A stretch of 64,000 nt of DNA from Mycteria americana. Lineage: Eukaryota; Chordata; Aves; Ciconiiformes; Ciconiidae. The stretch lies in contig NC_134373.1 in assembly GCF_035582795.1 (NCBI RefSeq), forward strand, positions 42,329,173-42,393,172, given 5' to 3'. A model generated the notes under the pieces. That model had not been told where the DNA came from, did no database searches, and saw only the letters and a program-made list of their open reading frames with translations. The position numbers and the translations under genes were made by a program. Position 1 is the first letter of the stretch, and each line of letters starts with the position of its first letter. This document shows, in pieces, positions 63,368-64,000 of the stretch.

Positions 63368-63690
63368 GTGAGTATAAACCAGTGATATTGAACTATATAA
63401 ATACTTTAGCAGATATATTTTAAATTAGATGTAAGAACCTATTGTAAACTCTAATGTAGTACTTTCTATGACTTAAAGTGTTTTGGGTGAGACTTAGATA
63501 AAGCCGTAACCAAATTTTTTTTACTAACAGGAGTTGGAGTTAATCTAGAAATGGATTGAAAGAAGAGAGTAAAAATAATTATAAGCTTAAATATAAAATA
63601 GCAGTTAAGCAGTCTTTGGATTTGCCTTCTAACTATTGAAGTAATACTGGTTTAGTAAAAATAAATGGTAAATATGATTGGGCCACTTGA

Positions 63691-63717
63691 AGTGTGTGTG
63701 TGTATATATATATATAA
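63691..63717. repeat. (GT)n(AT)n microsatellite in RIF1 intron 19
   Basis: A compound GTGTGT then TATATA dinucleotide repeat. Confidence 0.8.
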
Positions 63718-64000
63718 AGTAACTTCAGGTTGAATTAACAAATACCACAGACCTAGGCATTTTGATTAGGAGGGAGGAGAGAGTAGCACTGTAGCGTTCA
63801 GAGGGCATAACTTGCTCTATTTCTGGTACCATCAACCTTGTACGCTAAAATTTAAAGACTTGACTTCAGAGTTTTATGAGAGAGACAGGTTTTGAAAGAG
63901 GAAGCCTTTACATTATCTGTCTTGCCTGTTTGCAAGCCCACATCATATGGGGAGATAGAGTGTCTGTAGGTGTCAGTGAACAGTAGCTTCGAAGCACAAA

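Overview
The window is vertebrate nuclear DNA, almost certainly from a bird. It carries several CR1 LINE fragments, and some end in the octamer repeat typical of avian CR1. Overall repeat density is low and the genes are compact. No bacterial, viral or plasmid genes are visible. From established knowledge, the order NMI (minus), TNFAIP6 (plus), RIF1 (plus) matches conserved vertebrate synteny (human 2q23.3; I recall chicken chromosome 7).

Layout. 1-7.8 kb: the 5' half of NMI on the minus strand. Five coding exons can be assembled (184 codons), driven from a CpG island at about 7.2-8.1 kb that contains an interferon-response-like GAAA array. The 3' exons lie off the left edge or were not recognised. 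8.1-28.2 kb: intergenic, with two antisense CR1 copies, an older sense-strand CR1 relic, a 1-kb polypyrimidine tract, a local duplication and one unexplained CpG-richer reading frame near 20 kb. 28.2-41.0 kb: the complete TNFAIP6 (TSG-6) gene, six coding exons and 275 codons, encoding a signal peptide, a Link domain and a CUB domain. 41-43.1 kb: a short intergenic spacer. 43.15-44.05 kb: CpG-island promoter of RIF1. 43.6-64 kb: the first 19 coding exons of RIF1 (751 codons, N-terminal HEAT-repeat region), with CR1 relics in several introns. The gene continues past the right edge.

Functional picture. NMI (interferon-inducible adaptor) and TNFAIP6 (inflammation-induced hyaluronan-binding protein) are divergently arranged neighbours, each with visible cytokine-type promoter motifs. 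RIF1 is a housekeeping replication-timing and DNA-repair factor with a CpG-island, CCAAT-type promoter. I found no evidence of a wholly new system. The most noteworthy items are a lengthened coiled-coil N-terminus in NMI, a GC-AG intron there, the triple GAAA motif, the 1-kb polypyrimidine block, and an uncharacterised CPLC-containing reading frame at 19.8-20.4 kb.
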